The notes under the pieces were generated by a model. The model saw only the letters and a list, made by a program, of their open reading frames with translations. It did not search any database and was not told the DNA's origin. The position numbers and the translations under genes were made by a program. DNA of 64,000 bases from Polaribacter sp. KT25b (GTDB lineage Bacteria > Bacteroidota > Bacteroidia > Flavobacteriales > Flavobacteriaceae): contig NZ_LT629752.1 of assembly GCF_900105145.1 (NCBI RefSeq), forward strand, positions 1,336,001 through 1,400,000, in the 5' to 3' direction. Of the stretch, positions 53,369 to 61,939 are shown piece by piece; within the stretch, counting starts at the first letter, position 1; every line of letters begins with the position of its first letter.

Positions 53369-53785
53369 ATGAAATTCTTAGTAGCAATTATAGTAACAGC
53401 AGTATTGTTTTTTTCTAACAAAATAACTGCACAAGAAAATGTAAGTATTACAGCAACAGTTGTAAATGTAACATCTGATGAAGGTAAAGTAAGTTTTGCT
53501 TTATTTGATAAAGAAAATTTTAGAATAAAATCTTTACAAAGTGTTTTATCAGAAATTAAAGAAGGAAAAAGTATGGTTTCTTTTACTGATATTCCAAGTG
53601 GTGAATATGCAATTATTTGTTTTCATGATAAAAATGAAAATAATAAAATGGATTTTGCAACAAACGGAATGCCTTTAGAAAATTATGGAGCATCAAATAA
53701 TGTGATGAATTTTGGTCCACCTAAATATGAAGATGCTAAATTTGTAGTTGCTGATAAAAATGTATCTTTAGAAATCAGATTTTAA
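53369..53785 (+). CDS. DUF2141 exported protein
   Basis: 138 residues with signal peptide (1-20, AIIVTAVLFFSNKITAQ) and a single beta-sandwich DUF2141 domain: VSFALFDKENF, FTDIPSGEYAIICFHDKNENNKMD and the family GMPLENYGASNN plus FGPPKYEDAKF. The DKNENNKMD stretch resembles a calcium-binding loop. Function of the family is not known; a periplasmic or surface location is expected. It precedes the kinase gene by 30 bp, so co-transcription with the signalling cluster is possible. Confidence 0.88.
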   Translation: MKFLVAIIVTAVLFFSNKITAQENVSITATVVNVTSDEGKVSFALFDKENFRIKSLQSVLSEIKEGKSMVSFTDIPSGEYAIICFHDKNENNKMDFATNGMPLENYGASNNVMNFGPPKYEDAKFVVADKNVSLEIRF

Positions 53786-53815
53786 TAAGTTTCTTTATAA
53801 TTTCAATTCCAAAAA

Positions 53816-55177
53816 ATGACATCATCAAATTCAAGTTTTTTAAATGTAATAAAAAAAGATGCTATAGTTTGCACTAAACTAACTGTAGTACTTGGTGTCT
53901 TTTTTATTATTGTAAATCAGCAGTTTAGTGTGGTAGGAATGGCGTATGTGTTTTTAATTTCTGGTATGTATTCATTTGTTTTAGGGCTTGGAAATGGAGT
54001 TATTAATGAATATTTAAATACAAAATGGGATTGGGTTAAAGAGACCAATAAAAGAGTTTGGGGCGGAATTATAGCTACAGTTTTATACACCGTTTCTGCA
54101 GTTTTAGTAATTCATTTTATTCAATATATATTACTTTTCGGGCACGATATTAATAATTTTTTTAAAGGAGAATTAGTTTGGATCCATTTAATTACTATAA
54201 TTTTTTCGTTAGGAGTTGCAGCTTTTTTTCACGCCAGAGGTTTTATGGTAAACTGGAAATTAGCAATGACGCAAGAAACTACAAAACAAGAAATTGTAGC
54301 TAAAACAGAAACCGCAAAATTTGAGTCGTTAAAAAGTCAAATTGATCCACACTTTTTATTTAATAGCTTAAATGTTTTAACGAGTTTAATTGGCGAAAAT
54401 CCTGCGCAAGCAGAAAAATTTACTACAAAACTATCTAAAATTTACAGATATGTTTTAGAGCAAAGAAACAAAGATTTAATAACGCTTACAGAAGAATTAA
54501 AGTTTGCAAAAACCTACATGGAATTGCTAGGAATGCGTTTTGAAGACGCTGTAAAGTTTAATATTCCTGATGCAGTTAGCAATCCAGATTTAAAGATTGT
54601 ACCTCTTTCTTTGCAACTTTTGTTAGAAAATGCAGTAAAACACAATGTGGTTTCATCATCTAAACCATTAACGATTCATATTTACGAAAAAGATGATTAT
54701 TTAATAATTGAAAACAACATCAATCCGAAAGAAGCAATTGGTAAAAGCACCAAAGTTGGTTTGCAAAATATTGCTGATAGATATGGATTAATAACACCAA
54801 AAGGTGTAAAAATAGAAAATAATAACAAAACTTTTAAGGTGAGTTTACCTCTCTTAATTAAAATGGAAAATAGTATGTATCAAGATAATTTAGAAAATAG
54901 CAAATACGTAAAAGCAGTTGAAAGAGTAGAAAAATTAAAAGAATTTTATCAAAATTTAGCATCTTATTGCTTGGTAATTCCTTTTTTAATTTTTATAAAT
55001 TTAAGATTTTCACCAGGATTTCATTGGTTTTGGTTTCCAATTTTTGGATGGGGAATGGGATTAATTTTTCACTTTTTAGAAGTAAATAATTATAATATTT
55101 TCTTAGGTTCTAATTGGGAAGAAAGAAAAATTAAAGAAATGATGGATAAAGAAAATAAACACAAAAATTACAGATAA
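53816..55177 (+). CDS. LytS-like sensor histidine kinase with C-terminal 2TM domain
   Basis: 453 residues: four hydrophobic segments (about 18-40, 43-62, 82-104, 118-138), a short linker, the His kinase domain with phospho-acceptor His near 178 in QIDPHFLFNSLNVL, and a GHKL ATPase region (LLLENAVKHNVV, VGLQNIADRYG). After KMENS the chain continues into a full 2TM domain (about 364-453, VEKLKEFYQNLASY to NWEERKIKEMM) like the four proteins that follow. Its stop overlaps the next start by one base. The partner regulator is encoded at 56.5 kb. Confidence 0.93.
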   Translation: MTSSNSSFLNVIKKDAIVCTKLTVVLGVFFIIVNQQFSVVGMAYVFLISGMYSFVLGLGNGVINEYLNTKWDWVKETNKRVWGGIIATVLYTVSAVLVIHFIQYILLFGHDINNFFKGELVWIHLITIIFSLGVAAFFHARGFMVNWKLAMTQETTKQEIVAKTETAKFESLKSQIDPHFLFNSLNVLTSLIGENPAQAEKFTTKLSKIYRYVLEQRNKDLITLTEELKFAKTYMELLGMRFEDAVKFNIPDAVSNPDLKIVPLSLQLLLENAVKHNVVSSSKPLTIHIYEKDDYLIIENNINPKEAIGKSTKVGLQNIADRYGLITPKGVKIENNNKTFKVSLPLLIKMENSMYQDNLENSKYVKAVERVEKLKEFYQNLASYCLVIPFLIFINLRFSPGFHWFWFPIFGWGMGLIFHFLEVNNYNIFLGSNWEERKIKEMMDKENKHKNYR

Positions 55178-55494
55178 TGGAACCTAATTTTACAGAAGAA
55201 CAAAGATATATTCTTGCTAAAAAAAGAGTTGAAAAGATTAGTAAGTTTTACAAACATTTAGCAGTTTATATTGTGGTAAATATATTTTTATCAGCAATTT
55301 TTATTGTGGGTGATATAAATGATGGAGATACTTTTAATGAAGCAGTTTTTAATTATCATAATTATAAAATTTGGTTGTTTTGGGGAATCGGAATTGTTTT
55401 TCAAGCATTAAATACTTTCGGTTTGACTTTATTTATGAATAAAGATTGGGAGCAGAAAAAAATTAAAGAATACATGAACGACAAAAAAATATAA
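55177..55494 (+). CDS. 2TM-domain protein 1
   Basis: 105 residues of the 2TM domain family: a basic amphipathic start (AKKRVEKISKFYKHLAVYIVV), two membrane helices (about 26-47 and 66-88) with the Trp-rich turn KIWLFWGIGIVFQA between, and the family ending KDWEQKKIKEYM. It starts with ATG sharing its first base with the kinase stop. Function is unknown; placement suggests a membrane partner of the kinase. The central loop NDGDTFNEAVFN differs from the other copies. Confidence 0.88.
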   Translation: MEPNFTEEQRYILAKKRVEKISKFYKHLAVYIVVNIFLSAIFIVGDINDGDTFNEAVFNYHNYKIWLFWGIGIVFQALNTFGLTLFMNKDWEQKKIKEYMNDKKI

Positions 55495-55497
55495 AAA

Positions 55498-55785
55498 ATG
55501 GAAGCGAATAATGTACAGCAAGAGCGTTATTTAAGGGCTCAAAAAAAAGTAAAAGCTATAAAAGGTTTTTACACACATTTAACAATATATTGTATTGTAA
55601 TTCCTATCATTATTTATGTAAACTTAACTTTTGAGCCCCATTTTCATTGGTTTTGGTTTTCTACTTTAGGTTGGGGTACAGGTTTGTTTTTTCATTGGTT
55701 GGGAGTTTTTGGTTTTAATTTATTAGGATTTGGAAAAGACTGGGAAGACAAGAAAATTAAAGAATTTATGAACGAAAATAAGTAA
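55498..55785 (+). CDS. 2TM-domain protein 2
   Basis: 95 residues, the shortest copy, with YLRAQKKVKAIKGFYTHLTIY, helices at about 24-42 and 53-75, the aromatic turn HFHWFWFSTLGWGTG and the end KDWEDKKIKEFM. That turn is nearly the same as in the kinase-fused copy (HWFWFPIFGWGMG), so this gene and the kinase domain are the closest relatives in the array. It starts 3 bp after the previous stop. Confidence 0.88.
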   Translation: MEANNVQQERYLRAQKKVKAIKGFYTHLTIYCIVIPIIIYVNLTFEPHFHWFWFSTLGWGTGLFFHWLGVFGFNLLGFGKDWEDKKIKEFMNENK

Positions 55786-55789
55786 GAAA

Positions 55790-56125
55790 ATGGAATCGGA
55801 TTTTAGACAAGAGCAAAGTTATTTAAGGGCTAAAAAGAGAGTGAAAGCTATTAAAGGTTTTTATGTTCATTTAATTGTGTATGTTTTGGTAAATATTTTT
55901 ATTAGTGCAATTATTATTTTCGGATTAATGCAAAATAATTATTCATTTTCTGATGCAATAACTAATTTTGGAGTAGTTTCTACATGGCTTTTTTGGGGAA
56001 TAGGAATGTTTTTTCATTGGTTAGGAGTTTTCGGTTTTAAATCTTTTGGATTAGGAAAAGACTGGGAAGAAAGAAAGATTAAAGAGATGATGGATAAAGA
56101 TAATAAGTTTACTAAAAACTTTTAA
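55790..56125 (+). CDS. 2TM-domain protein 3
   Basis: 111 residues: YLRAKKRVKAIKGFYVHLIVY, helices at about 24-45 and 64-84, turn TWLFWGIGMFFHWLG and end KDWEERKIKEMMDKDNK. The first half matches copy 2 and the loop and turn resemble copy 1, as if the array grew by duplication and recombination. It starts 4 bp after the previous stop. Confidence 0.88.
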   Translation: MESDFRQEQSYLRAKKRVKAIKGFYVHLIVYVLVNIFISAIIIFGLMQNNYSFSDAITNFGVVSTWLFWGIGMFFHWLGVFGFKSFGLGKDWEERKIKEMMDKDNKFTKNF

Positions 56126-56129
56126 AAAT

Positions 56130-56447
56130 ATGGAAAACCTCACTGAAAAAAAAATGATAAGAGCAAAACAAAAAGTGGAAGATATTAAAAAATTCTATAA
56201 ACATCTAGTCTCATATATATTAGTAAATTTGTTTTTAACTTTTGTTTGGAGTTTTTCTTTCAAACTTTTTGGAGATTTTATTGTAAGTAATCAATTTGAT
56301 GAAGATGGATTTAAGTATATTCCTTTTTGGTTAATTTGGGGAATTTTCTTAGTATTTGATGCTCTTAAAACGTTTGATATTCTTAATTTTCATGGAAAAG
56401 ATTGGGAAGAAATAAAAATTGAAGAATTTATGAAAGAAGAAAAATAA
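56130..56447 (+). CDS. 2TM-domain protein 4
   Basis: 105 residues, the most diverged copy: MIRAKQKVEDIKKFYKHLVSY, helices at about 27-48 and 66-86, turn FWLIWGIFLVFDAL and end KDWEEIKIEEFMKEEK. It begins 4 bp after copy 3 and ends 66 bp before the response regulator gene. The short gap that follows contains a CCAACAA tandem repeat (56488-56510). Confidence 0.85.
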   Translation: MENLTEKKMIRAKQKVEDIKKFYKHLVSYILVNLFLTFVWSFSFKLFGDFIVSNQFDEDGFKYIPFWLIWGIFLVFDALKTFDILNFHGKDWEEIKIEEFMKEEK

Positions 56448-56513
56448 TTACAAAGTTACATAGTCGTGAAGGCGCATTTTTTTTACCAACAACCAACAAC
56501 CAACAACAAAACA

Positions 56514-57269
56514 ATGAACGTATTAATTATTGAGGATGAAAAGCCAGCTGCAAGAAGATTAAGTAGAATGTTAGCAGCTTTAGATATTGAAGCAAAACAA
56601 ATGTTACATTCTGTTGAAGAGTCTTTAAATTGGTTGCAAAATAATGAACATCCTGATTTAATATTTTTAGACATTCAACTTTCTGATGGTTTATCCTTTG
56701 AGATTTTTGAAGAAATTGAAGTAAAATCTGCTATTATTTTTACAACAGCTTACGACGAATATGCGCTAAAAGCCTTTAAATTAAATAGTGTAGATTATTT
56801 GCTGAAACCTTTAGATGAGGACGAATTAAAAGTTGCTGTAGATAAGTTTAAAGAAAATCAACCAAAACAATCGGATGTGCAGGTAAATATTGATGATATT
56901 AGAAAGTTATTGATCAATCCTGTTGATAGAAAGTTTAAAAAGCGTTTGTCAATTAAAGTTGGTCAACATATAAAAATTATTCCTATTGATGATATTGAGT
57001 GCTTTTTTAGTGAAAATAAATCAACCTACATTCACACTTTAGAAAAGCGAAATCATTTGCTAGATAATTCTTTAGAAAATTGGGAAGAGCAACTAAATCC
57101 AGAACATTTTTTTAGAGTAAATAGAACTTTTATTGTGCATATAAATGCCATTAAAGATATTATCTCATACACAAATTCTCGATTAAAATTAATTTTAAAC
57201 TCTTATTCTGAAACAGAAATTATTGTGAGTAGAGAGCGTGTAAAAGATTTTAAAAGTTGGATTGACTAG
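56514..57269 (+). CDS. LytTR-family response regulator
   Basis: 251 residues: receiver domain (1-115) with Asp53 in IFLDIQLSDG as phospho-acceptor, acidic pocket in IIEDEKPAARRL, Thr/Lys in FTTAYDEYALKAF and LLKPLDEDEL; LytTR DNA-binding domain (about 150-248, LSIKVGQHIKIIPIDDIECF, FRVNRTFIVHINAIKDI). ATG 56514 is preferred over an upstream GTG because it begins directly with the receiver strand MNVLIIEDE. It is the cognate partner of the kinase at 53.8 kb. Confidence 0.95.
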   Translation: MNVLIIEDEKPAARRLSRMLAALDIEAKQMLHSVEESLNWLQNNEHPDLIFLDIQLSDGLSFEIFEEIEVKSAIIFTTAYDEYALKAFKLNSVDYLLKPLDEDELKVAVDKFKENQPKQSDVQVNIDDIRKLLINPVDRKFKKRLSIKVGQHIKIIPIDDIECFFSENKSTYIHTLEKRNHLLDNSLENWEEQLNPEHFFRVNRTFIVHINAIKDIISYTNSRLKLILNSYSETEIIVSRERVKDFKSWID

Positions 57270-57296
57270 TTTGTATTATTAAATAAAAAACAAAAT

Positions 57297-57830
57297 ATGA
57301 CTTTATTAGAAGCGCAAAAAGACATGAGAAATTCTTATTTTGGTGGAGCTCCTGGAGCTTTCGTATCAGGATTTGTTTGGTTAGCCTCAGGAATTACTGC
57401 CTTAATAAATACACAAAAAATAAGTGTATTAGTCTTCTTTTTCGGAGGAATGATAATTCATCCTTTAGGAATGGCATTATGTAAAGCTTTAAAACGATCA
57501 GGAAAACATAAAAAAGAAAATCCTTTAGCTAATTTAGCTTTAGAAAGTACAATTCTATTATTTATTGGTCTTTTTATAGCATACTCTATACTTCAAATTC
57601 AAGCCAATTGGTTTTTTTCTATTATGATTTTAATTATTGGTGCACGATATTTAATATTTAACTCTCTTTATGGAAATAAAATATATTGGATTTTTGGAGC
57701 AGTTTTAATTTTAGCAGGGGTATTAGGAATATTATTTAGTAAATATTTTTATTTGATAGTAATTGTTGGCGGAATAATTGAAATTATATTTTCATTAATT
57801 ATTTTTTATTTAGAGAAAAAAACAAAATAA
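57297..57830 (+). CDS. Multi-helix membrane protein, DUF7010-like
   Basis: 177 residues with about six hydrophobic segments. The N-terminal LEAQKDMRNSYFGGAPGAFVSGFVWL and FFGGMIIHPLGMALCKALKRSG are conserved family-like blocks. No catalytic residue was recognised and the role is unknown. It begins 27 bp after the response regulator stop and may share its transcript. Confidence 0.75.
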   Translation: MTLLEAQKDMRNSYFGGAPGAFVSGFVWLASGITALINTQKISVLVFFFGGMIIHPLGMALCKALKRSGKHKKENPLANLALESTILLFIGLFIAYSILQIQANWFFSIMILIIGARYLIFNSLYGNKIYWIFGAVLILAGVLGILFSKYFYLIVIVGGIIEIIFSLIIFYLEKKTK

Positions 57831-57949
57831 AACTAGTTATTTTTCTCTAAATTAAGGCTAACTTGTTGTTTTTAATGTAGTTATTTTTTGGTGATTATAC
57901 AGAAAATTTCTATGAGTATTTCCAAGCAAATTGAGTCAGAAATTAAATC

Positions 57950-58191
57950 GACTGTTTTGATTTTTCTAAAATTGAAAATTATAAAGAATCTTTTATGGTA
58001 GAAGTAGCTTAGAAGATTCAAATACTTGACTCAAATACTATTTATTGTTTTATAGTTTTTAATATGGAACTTATTTGAATTCTAAAGAAAGTGATTTTGT
58101 GATTAATCAATATTTAACTGTTTTAAAATCAGATTTATATAGAATATATTTTTTAGAATGCGTAAAAGAGTTTAAAAATTGGATTGGCTAA
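57950..58191 (+). pseudogene. Degenerate coding remnant in a 505-bp gap
   Basis: The gap 57831-58335 has no intact gene. From about 57950 protein-like segments appear in shifting frames, interrupted by stops: DFSKIENYKESFMVEVA, then KIQILDSNTIYCFIVFN, then ESDFVINQYLTVLKSDLY and LECVKEFKNWIG ending at TAA. The last 12 codons resemble the end of the response regulator (RERVKDFKSWID plus stop), which may be chance or a duplicated end. The source gene is not identified. Confidence 0.4.
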
Positions 58192-58335
58192 CTTAGTTGT
58201 TTTTAGTATTAAATTTAAATTACCAATAACAATTTAACTTTTTTCTAATTGTATTTTCTATAACTTCGCCAACTAATTTTATACAATAATTGTGCTTAAT
58301 TTAGTTTGATATTGTATTCTTTAAAAAATTACTAC

Positions 58336-59754
58336 ATGAAAAATAGATTCATTTTCTTATTAACAATACTTCTTTTAATTACCGGGTGTTCTAAAAATGA
58401 ACAGATTAAGATTGTTACATCCGAAGAAAAAAATCTAACTATATTTTTTATTAATGATCAACATGGTCAATTAGATAATTTTTCTAAAATTAAACATATT
58501 ATAGATTTAGAAAAGCAAGAAACAAATGTTTTAACAGTTTGTAGTGGCGATATTTTTTCTGGAAATCCGGTTGTAGATAATCATCCGCAGAAAGGTTTTC
58601 CTATGATTGATCTTATGAACCGAGTTGGATTTGATGTTTCTGTACTTGGAAATCACGAATTTGATTATGGAGAATTAATATTAACAGATAGAATGAGTCA
58701 AGCTAATTTTGATTGGGTTTGTGCTAATGTAGATATGTCAAACTCTAGTATTCCAGATCCTTTTGAATATAAAACATTAAGTGTTGAAGATATAAAGGTT
58801 ACTTTTTTAGGTTTGGTAGAAACCAACGGAAGTGATACACAAACAATTCCATCAACACATCCTTGGAGAGTTCAAAATCTTAGTTTTGAACGACCAGAAA
58901 GTGTAATCACTCAATATGCAGATATTAAATCGAAAGAAGATTCTGATGTATATATAGCTTTAACGCATCTTGGTTTTAACACAGATTCTCAAATTGCTGA
59001 ACAATATCCTTATTTTGATTTGATTATTGGAGGTCATTCTCATCAGGAAATAAATACAACAATTAATAACATTCCAATTTTTCAATCTGGAGCTAATTTA
59101 AATAATCTAGGAAAAATAGAATTGACAATTAAAGACAAAACTGTACAAGAAATAAATTATGAATTGATAGATTTAAATGCTTACTCTAAATATGATGCAG
59201 ATTTAAAAGCAATTATCGACGATTATAATGATTTGCCTTATTTAAATGAAATTATTGGTTTTTCTCATTTGTATCATTATAAATCTCAAGTTGGTTGTTT
59301 TTATACGGATGCTTTAAAAGGAGCTATGAATGTTGATGTTACTTTTCAGAATACTGGTGGCGTTCGTTCTACGTTAAATGAAGGAGATATTACAAATAGA
59401 GAGATTTTTGAAATTTCTCCATTTAACAACGGAACCGTTATATATGAAATGACTGTTGCTGAAATTAAAAATTTTCTAAAAGGCGCTGGTTCTGGTTTTT
59501 ATTTTTCTGGAATTAATATTGAGCAAAATGGAAATTATATAGAAATTAAAGATTTAAATAATAACACAATTCCAGATGCTACTATTTTAACTATTGGTAC
59601 AAATGATTATATTCCAGCAGTTTATGAAGATTATTTTCCAGCTAATGGAAAGGTACAATTGTTAACAGCAGCAGAAACAATATTATCTTACTTAAACAAT
59701 TATAACGATCAAGTTAATTACCCAAATTGCAATCATTATTTTAGATATCAATAA
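58336..59754 (+). CDS. 5'-nucleotidase/UshA-like lipoprotein
   Basis: 472 residues from ATG 58336, which places the lipobox LLITGC correctly; an upstream in-frame start at 58306 would add ten residues. The metallophosphatase domain (about 35-275) has FFINDQHGQL, SGDIFSGNPV, LGNHEFDYG, LTHLGF and GGHSHQE; the C-terminal nucleotidase domain (about 295-455) has NTGGVRSTL and ISPFNN. Likely periplasmic-facing hydrolysis of nucleotides or related phosphate esters for uptake. It is monocistronic. Confidence 0.9.
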   Translation: MKNRFIFLLTILLLITGCSKNEQIKIVTSEEKNLTIFFINDQHGQLDNFSKIKHIIDLEKQETNVLTVCSGDIFSGNPVVDNHPQKGFPMIDLMNRVGFDVSVLGNHEFDYGELILTDRMSQANFDWVCANVDMSNSSIPDPFEYKTLSVEDIKVTFLGLVETNGSDTQTIPSTHPWRVQNLSFERPESVITQYADIKSKEDSDVYIALTHLGFNTDSQIAEQYPYFDLIIGGHSHQEINTTINNIPIFQSGANLNNLGKIELTIKDKTVQEINYELIDLNAYSKYDADLKAIIDDYNDLPYLNEIIGFSHLYHYKSQVGCFYTDALKGAMNVDVTFQNTGGVRSTLNEGDITNREIFEISPFNNGTVIYEMTVAEIKNFLKGAGSGFYFSGINIEQNGNYIEIKDLNNNTIPDATILTIGTNDYIPAVYEDYFPANGKVQLLTAAETILSYLNNYNDQVNYPNCNHYFRYQ

Positions 59755-60003
59755 AACCAAAGTTCCTTACTTTTTTTAATTGATTATAATTCTAATTTTG
59801 CACTTTTTAAAGAAACAGAAATTATAGTACCTATAAAGCATTTAAACATTTTAGGAGTTGTATTTAGTAATGTGTTAATTTAAATTTAAAGCAAACATAA
59901 AACGTAATATTTTGTGTTTAAACTTATTTTCTTATAAATTCGCTTGCTTCTAAAATAATTTATAACGACGTTTTGTCTTCGTTATTCTTACCGAAAATAA
60001 AAA

Positions 60004-60519
60004 ATGAAAAAAGTAATAATATTCTTAGTTGTAGTTTCTTTTATGAACTGTAGTAATAATGATAACGATTCTGAAAATGAAGTAGCTATTAATCTAGTAA
60101 CAGGAATTAATTTAGTAGACACTTTTGGTTCTAAAACTGGTGAATTAGGAAATCCTAATAAATTTAATAACAATAACTTTGTTTTTTACCCAAATCCATC
60201 TGTTGATTTATTAAATATAAAATCAGTAGAAAAAATTTCGAAAATTTGGATAACTTCTGCAAATTCTTCTAAGAAATATCTACAAACTGATTTTAATTCG
60301 ATATTAAATTCTGATTTATATATTGAAGACGAAATAGAATCTAATGCAAAATTAAAATTTATCGACTTAAATTCATCTGAAATAAAAATAGATTTGATTA
60401 GTTTAGAGATTGGTTATTACAGAGTTTTTGTGAAGATAAATGAAAGTATATATTGGGAAAATATTTTTGTAGGTGTTAATAATGCAGAAATAGATGATTT
60501 AATAAATTACTGGAAGTAA
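60004..60519 (+). CDS. Small lipoprotein, unknown function
   Basis: 171 residues with signal peptide and lipobox VSFMNC (Cys near 17), followed by Ser/Asn/Asp-rich linker. A segment FYPNPSVDLLNIKSVEKIS in the middle resembles the start of a T9SS sorting domain (YPNP...L.I), but another 110 residues follow it, so it is not a normal C-terminal signal; a diverged or extended version is possible. Strongly Asn/Ile-rich. No neighbours suggest a role. Confidence 0.65.
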   Translation: MKKVIIFLVVVSFMNCSNNDNDSENEVAINLVTGINLVDTFGSKTGELGNPNKFNNNNFVFYPNPSVDLLNIKSVEKISKIWITSANSSKKYLQTDFNSILNSDLYIEDEIESNAKLKFIDLNSSEIKIDLISLEIGYYRVFVKINESIYWENIFVGVNNAEIDDLINYWK

Positions 60520-60627
60520 TAACTTTATGTGGCTTGTTTCTTTGCTTTTTTAATATAAAAGACTTAAATCAAAACCTAGTTATTCATTAAAAATTAAAAA
60601 CTTTCATTTTTTACTCAATAATAAACC

Positions 60628-60678
60628 TAACTTTGCACCTTCTTAAAAAAAAAGGCAATTGCTTTTTAGTAGCAATTG
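60628..60678 (+). promoter_or_regulatory. nrnA promoter -7 box and leader hairpin
   Basis: -7 box TAACTTTG at 60628-60635; no TTG upstream. The leader then contains a perfect 7-bp stem CAATTGC (60656-60662) / GCAATTG (60672-60678) ending 15 bp before the ATG at 60694. Confidence 0.45.
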
Positions 60679-60693
60679 TACAAAAAACAATCC

Positions 60694-61698
60694 ATGAATA
60701 TTTACAAACAAATTGAGGCAGAAATTAAAGCTGCTTCAAATATCGTTATTACAGCACACAAATCTGCCGATGGAGATTCCGTTGGTTCCTCTTTAGGATT
60801 ACTTTATTTTATAGAAAAATTAGGAAAAAAAGCAATGGTTTGTCATCCTGATAAAGCACCAGATTTTTTAGATTGGTTAGATACTTCTGCTATTATTTTA
60901 ATGGATGAAAATCCGGAAGAAGTAACATCAGAAATGCAAAAAGCAGATTTAATTTTCTCTTTAGATTACAATGCAACCAATAGAGTAGGACCAGAAATGC
61001 AAGTTTTATTAGAAGAAGCAACTTGTAAAAAGATTATGATTGATCATCATTTAAATCCTGATGAGTTTCCTACAATTACAGTTTCGGAAACTACAGCATC
61101 TTCAACATCTCAATTAATTGTAGATTTAATAGAACAATCTGGCCATTTAGAGTTGTTGGACGAAAAAATAGGAACGCCTTTGTATTTAGGTATTTTAACA
61201 GATACTGGAAGTTTTAGATTTAATTCTGTAAAACCAAGAACGCACGAAGTTTTAGCCAAAATTTTAGCAGCAGGTGTAGAACATCATTTAATTCACGAAA
61301 AATTAAGCGACAATAATACAGAAACTCGTTTGCGTTTACAGGGGTATGCAATGAGCGAAAAATTAGAAATTTTATACGATCACAATGTGGCAATTATTTC
61401 TTTATCTAAAGAAGAACTAGCAAAATATCAATATAAAAAAGGAGATACAGATAGTTTGGCAAACTTGGTTTTATCTATAAAAGGAATGAAAGCTGCGATT
61501 GTTTTTACGGAAAGAGACGGAATTATGAAAATTTCTTTCCGTTCTAAAGGAGCAGAAAATGCAGTAAATTTTTTAGCTAAAGAACATTTTAACGGTGGAG
61601 GTCATGCAAATGCTTCTGGTGGAATGAGCGATTTAACTGTTGATGAAACTTTAGAAAAGCTAAAAGGATTGATTCCTGAATATTTTCCAAAAGGATAA
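60694..61698 (+). CDS. nrnA: DHH-family oligoribonuclease / pAp phosphatase (NrnA)
   Basis: Degrades nano-RNA and dephosphorylates 3'-phosphoadenosine 5'-phosphate in the cytoplasm. 334 residues: ITAHKSADGDSVGSSLG, FSLDYNATNR, the DHH motif in IMIDHHLNPDE, LGILTDTGSFRF, and the DHHA1 end HFNGGGHANASGG. ATG 60694 is preferred over an upstream TTG at 60676 that falls in the leader hairpin. It ends before a strong terminator shared with the convergent operon. Confidence 0.93.
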   Translation: MNIYKQIEAEIKAASNIVITAHKSADGDSVGSSLGLLYFIEKLGKKAMVCHPDKAPDFLDWLDTSAIILMDENPEEVTSEMQKADLIFSLDYNATNRVGPEMQVLLEEATCKKIMIDHHLNPDEFPTITVSETTASSTSQLIVDLIEQSGHLELLDEKIGTPLYLGILTDTGSFRFNSVKPRTHEVLAKILAAGVEHHLIHEKLSDNNTETRLRLQGYAMSEKLEILYDHNVAIISLSKEELAKYQYKKGDTDSLANLVLSIKGMKAAIVFTERDGIMKISFRSKGAENAVNFLAKEHFNGGGHANASGGMSDLTVDETLEKLKGLIPEYFPKG

Positions 61699-61713
61699 GA
61701 ATTGTTTAAACAT

Positions 61714-61756
61714 AAAAAAAGGTGCTAACTTTATTATAAAGTCAGCACCTTTTTTA
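61714..61756. terminator. Terminator between nrnA and the convergent operon
   Basis: 12-bp arms GGTGCTAACTTT (61721-61732) / AAAGTCAGCACC (61738-61749) with one mismatch, flanked by A-run and T-run, so it works on both strands. Confidence 0.85.
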
Positions 61757-61773
61757 TTTATTGTATTATAAAG

Positions 61774-61938
61774 CTATTCATCCTTCTTTTTAGGTTCTCT
61801 TTTTGCGTCTTTAAGCGCTTGCATTAGCATCCATTCTATTTGTCCGTTTGTAGAACGAAACTCATCTGCAGCCCATTTTTCAACGGCTTTCATCATATCT
61901 TCATTTATGCGTAAAGCAAAAGCTTTTTTCTTTGCCAT
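61774..61938 (-). CDS. Arc/CopG-like ribbon-helix-helix protein
   Basis: 54-residue product starting MAKKKAFALRINEDMMKAVE: a beta strand (KAFALRI) then two helices (EDMMKAVEKWAADEF and TNGQIEWMLMQALKDAK), the layout of Arc-type DNA-binding dimers, followed by a Lys/Glu tail. It starts one base after the stop of the hydrolase gene, so it is co-translated as the last gene of the operon. It may repress its own operon, but no operator was identified. Confidence 0.8.
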   Translation of the reverse strand: MAKKKAFALRINEDMMKAVEKWAADEFRSTNGQIEWMLMQALKDAKREPKKKDE

Positions 61939-61939
61939 G

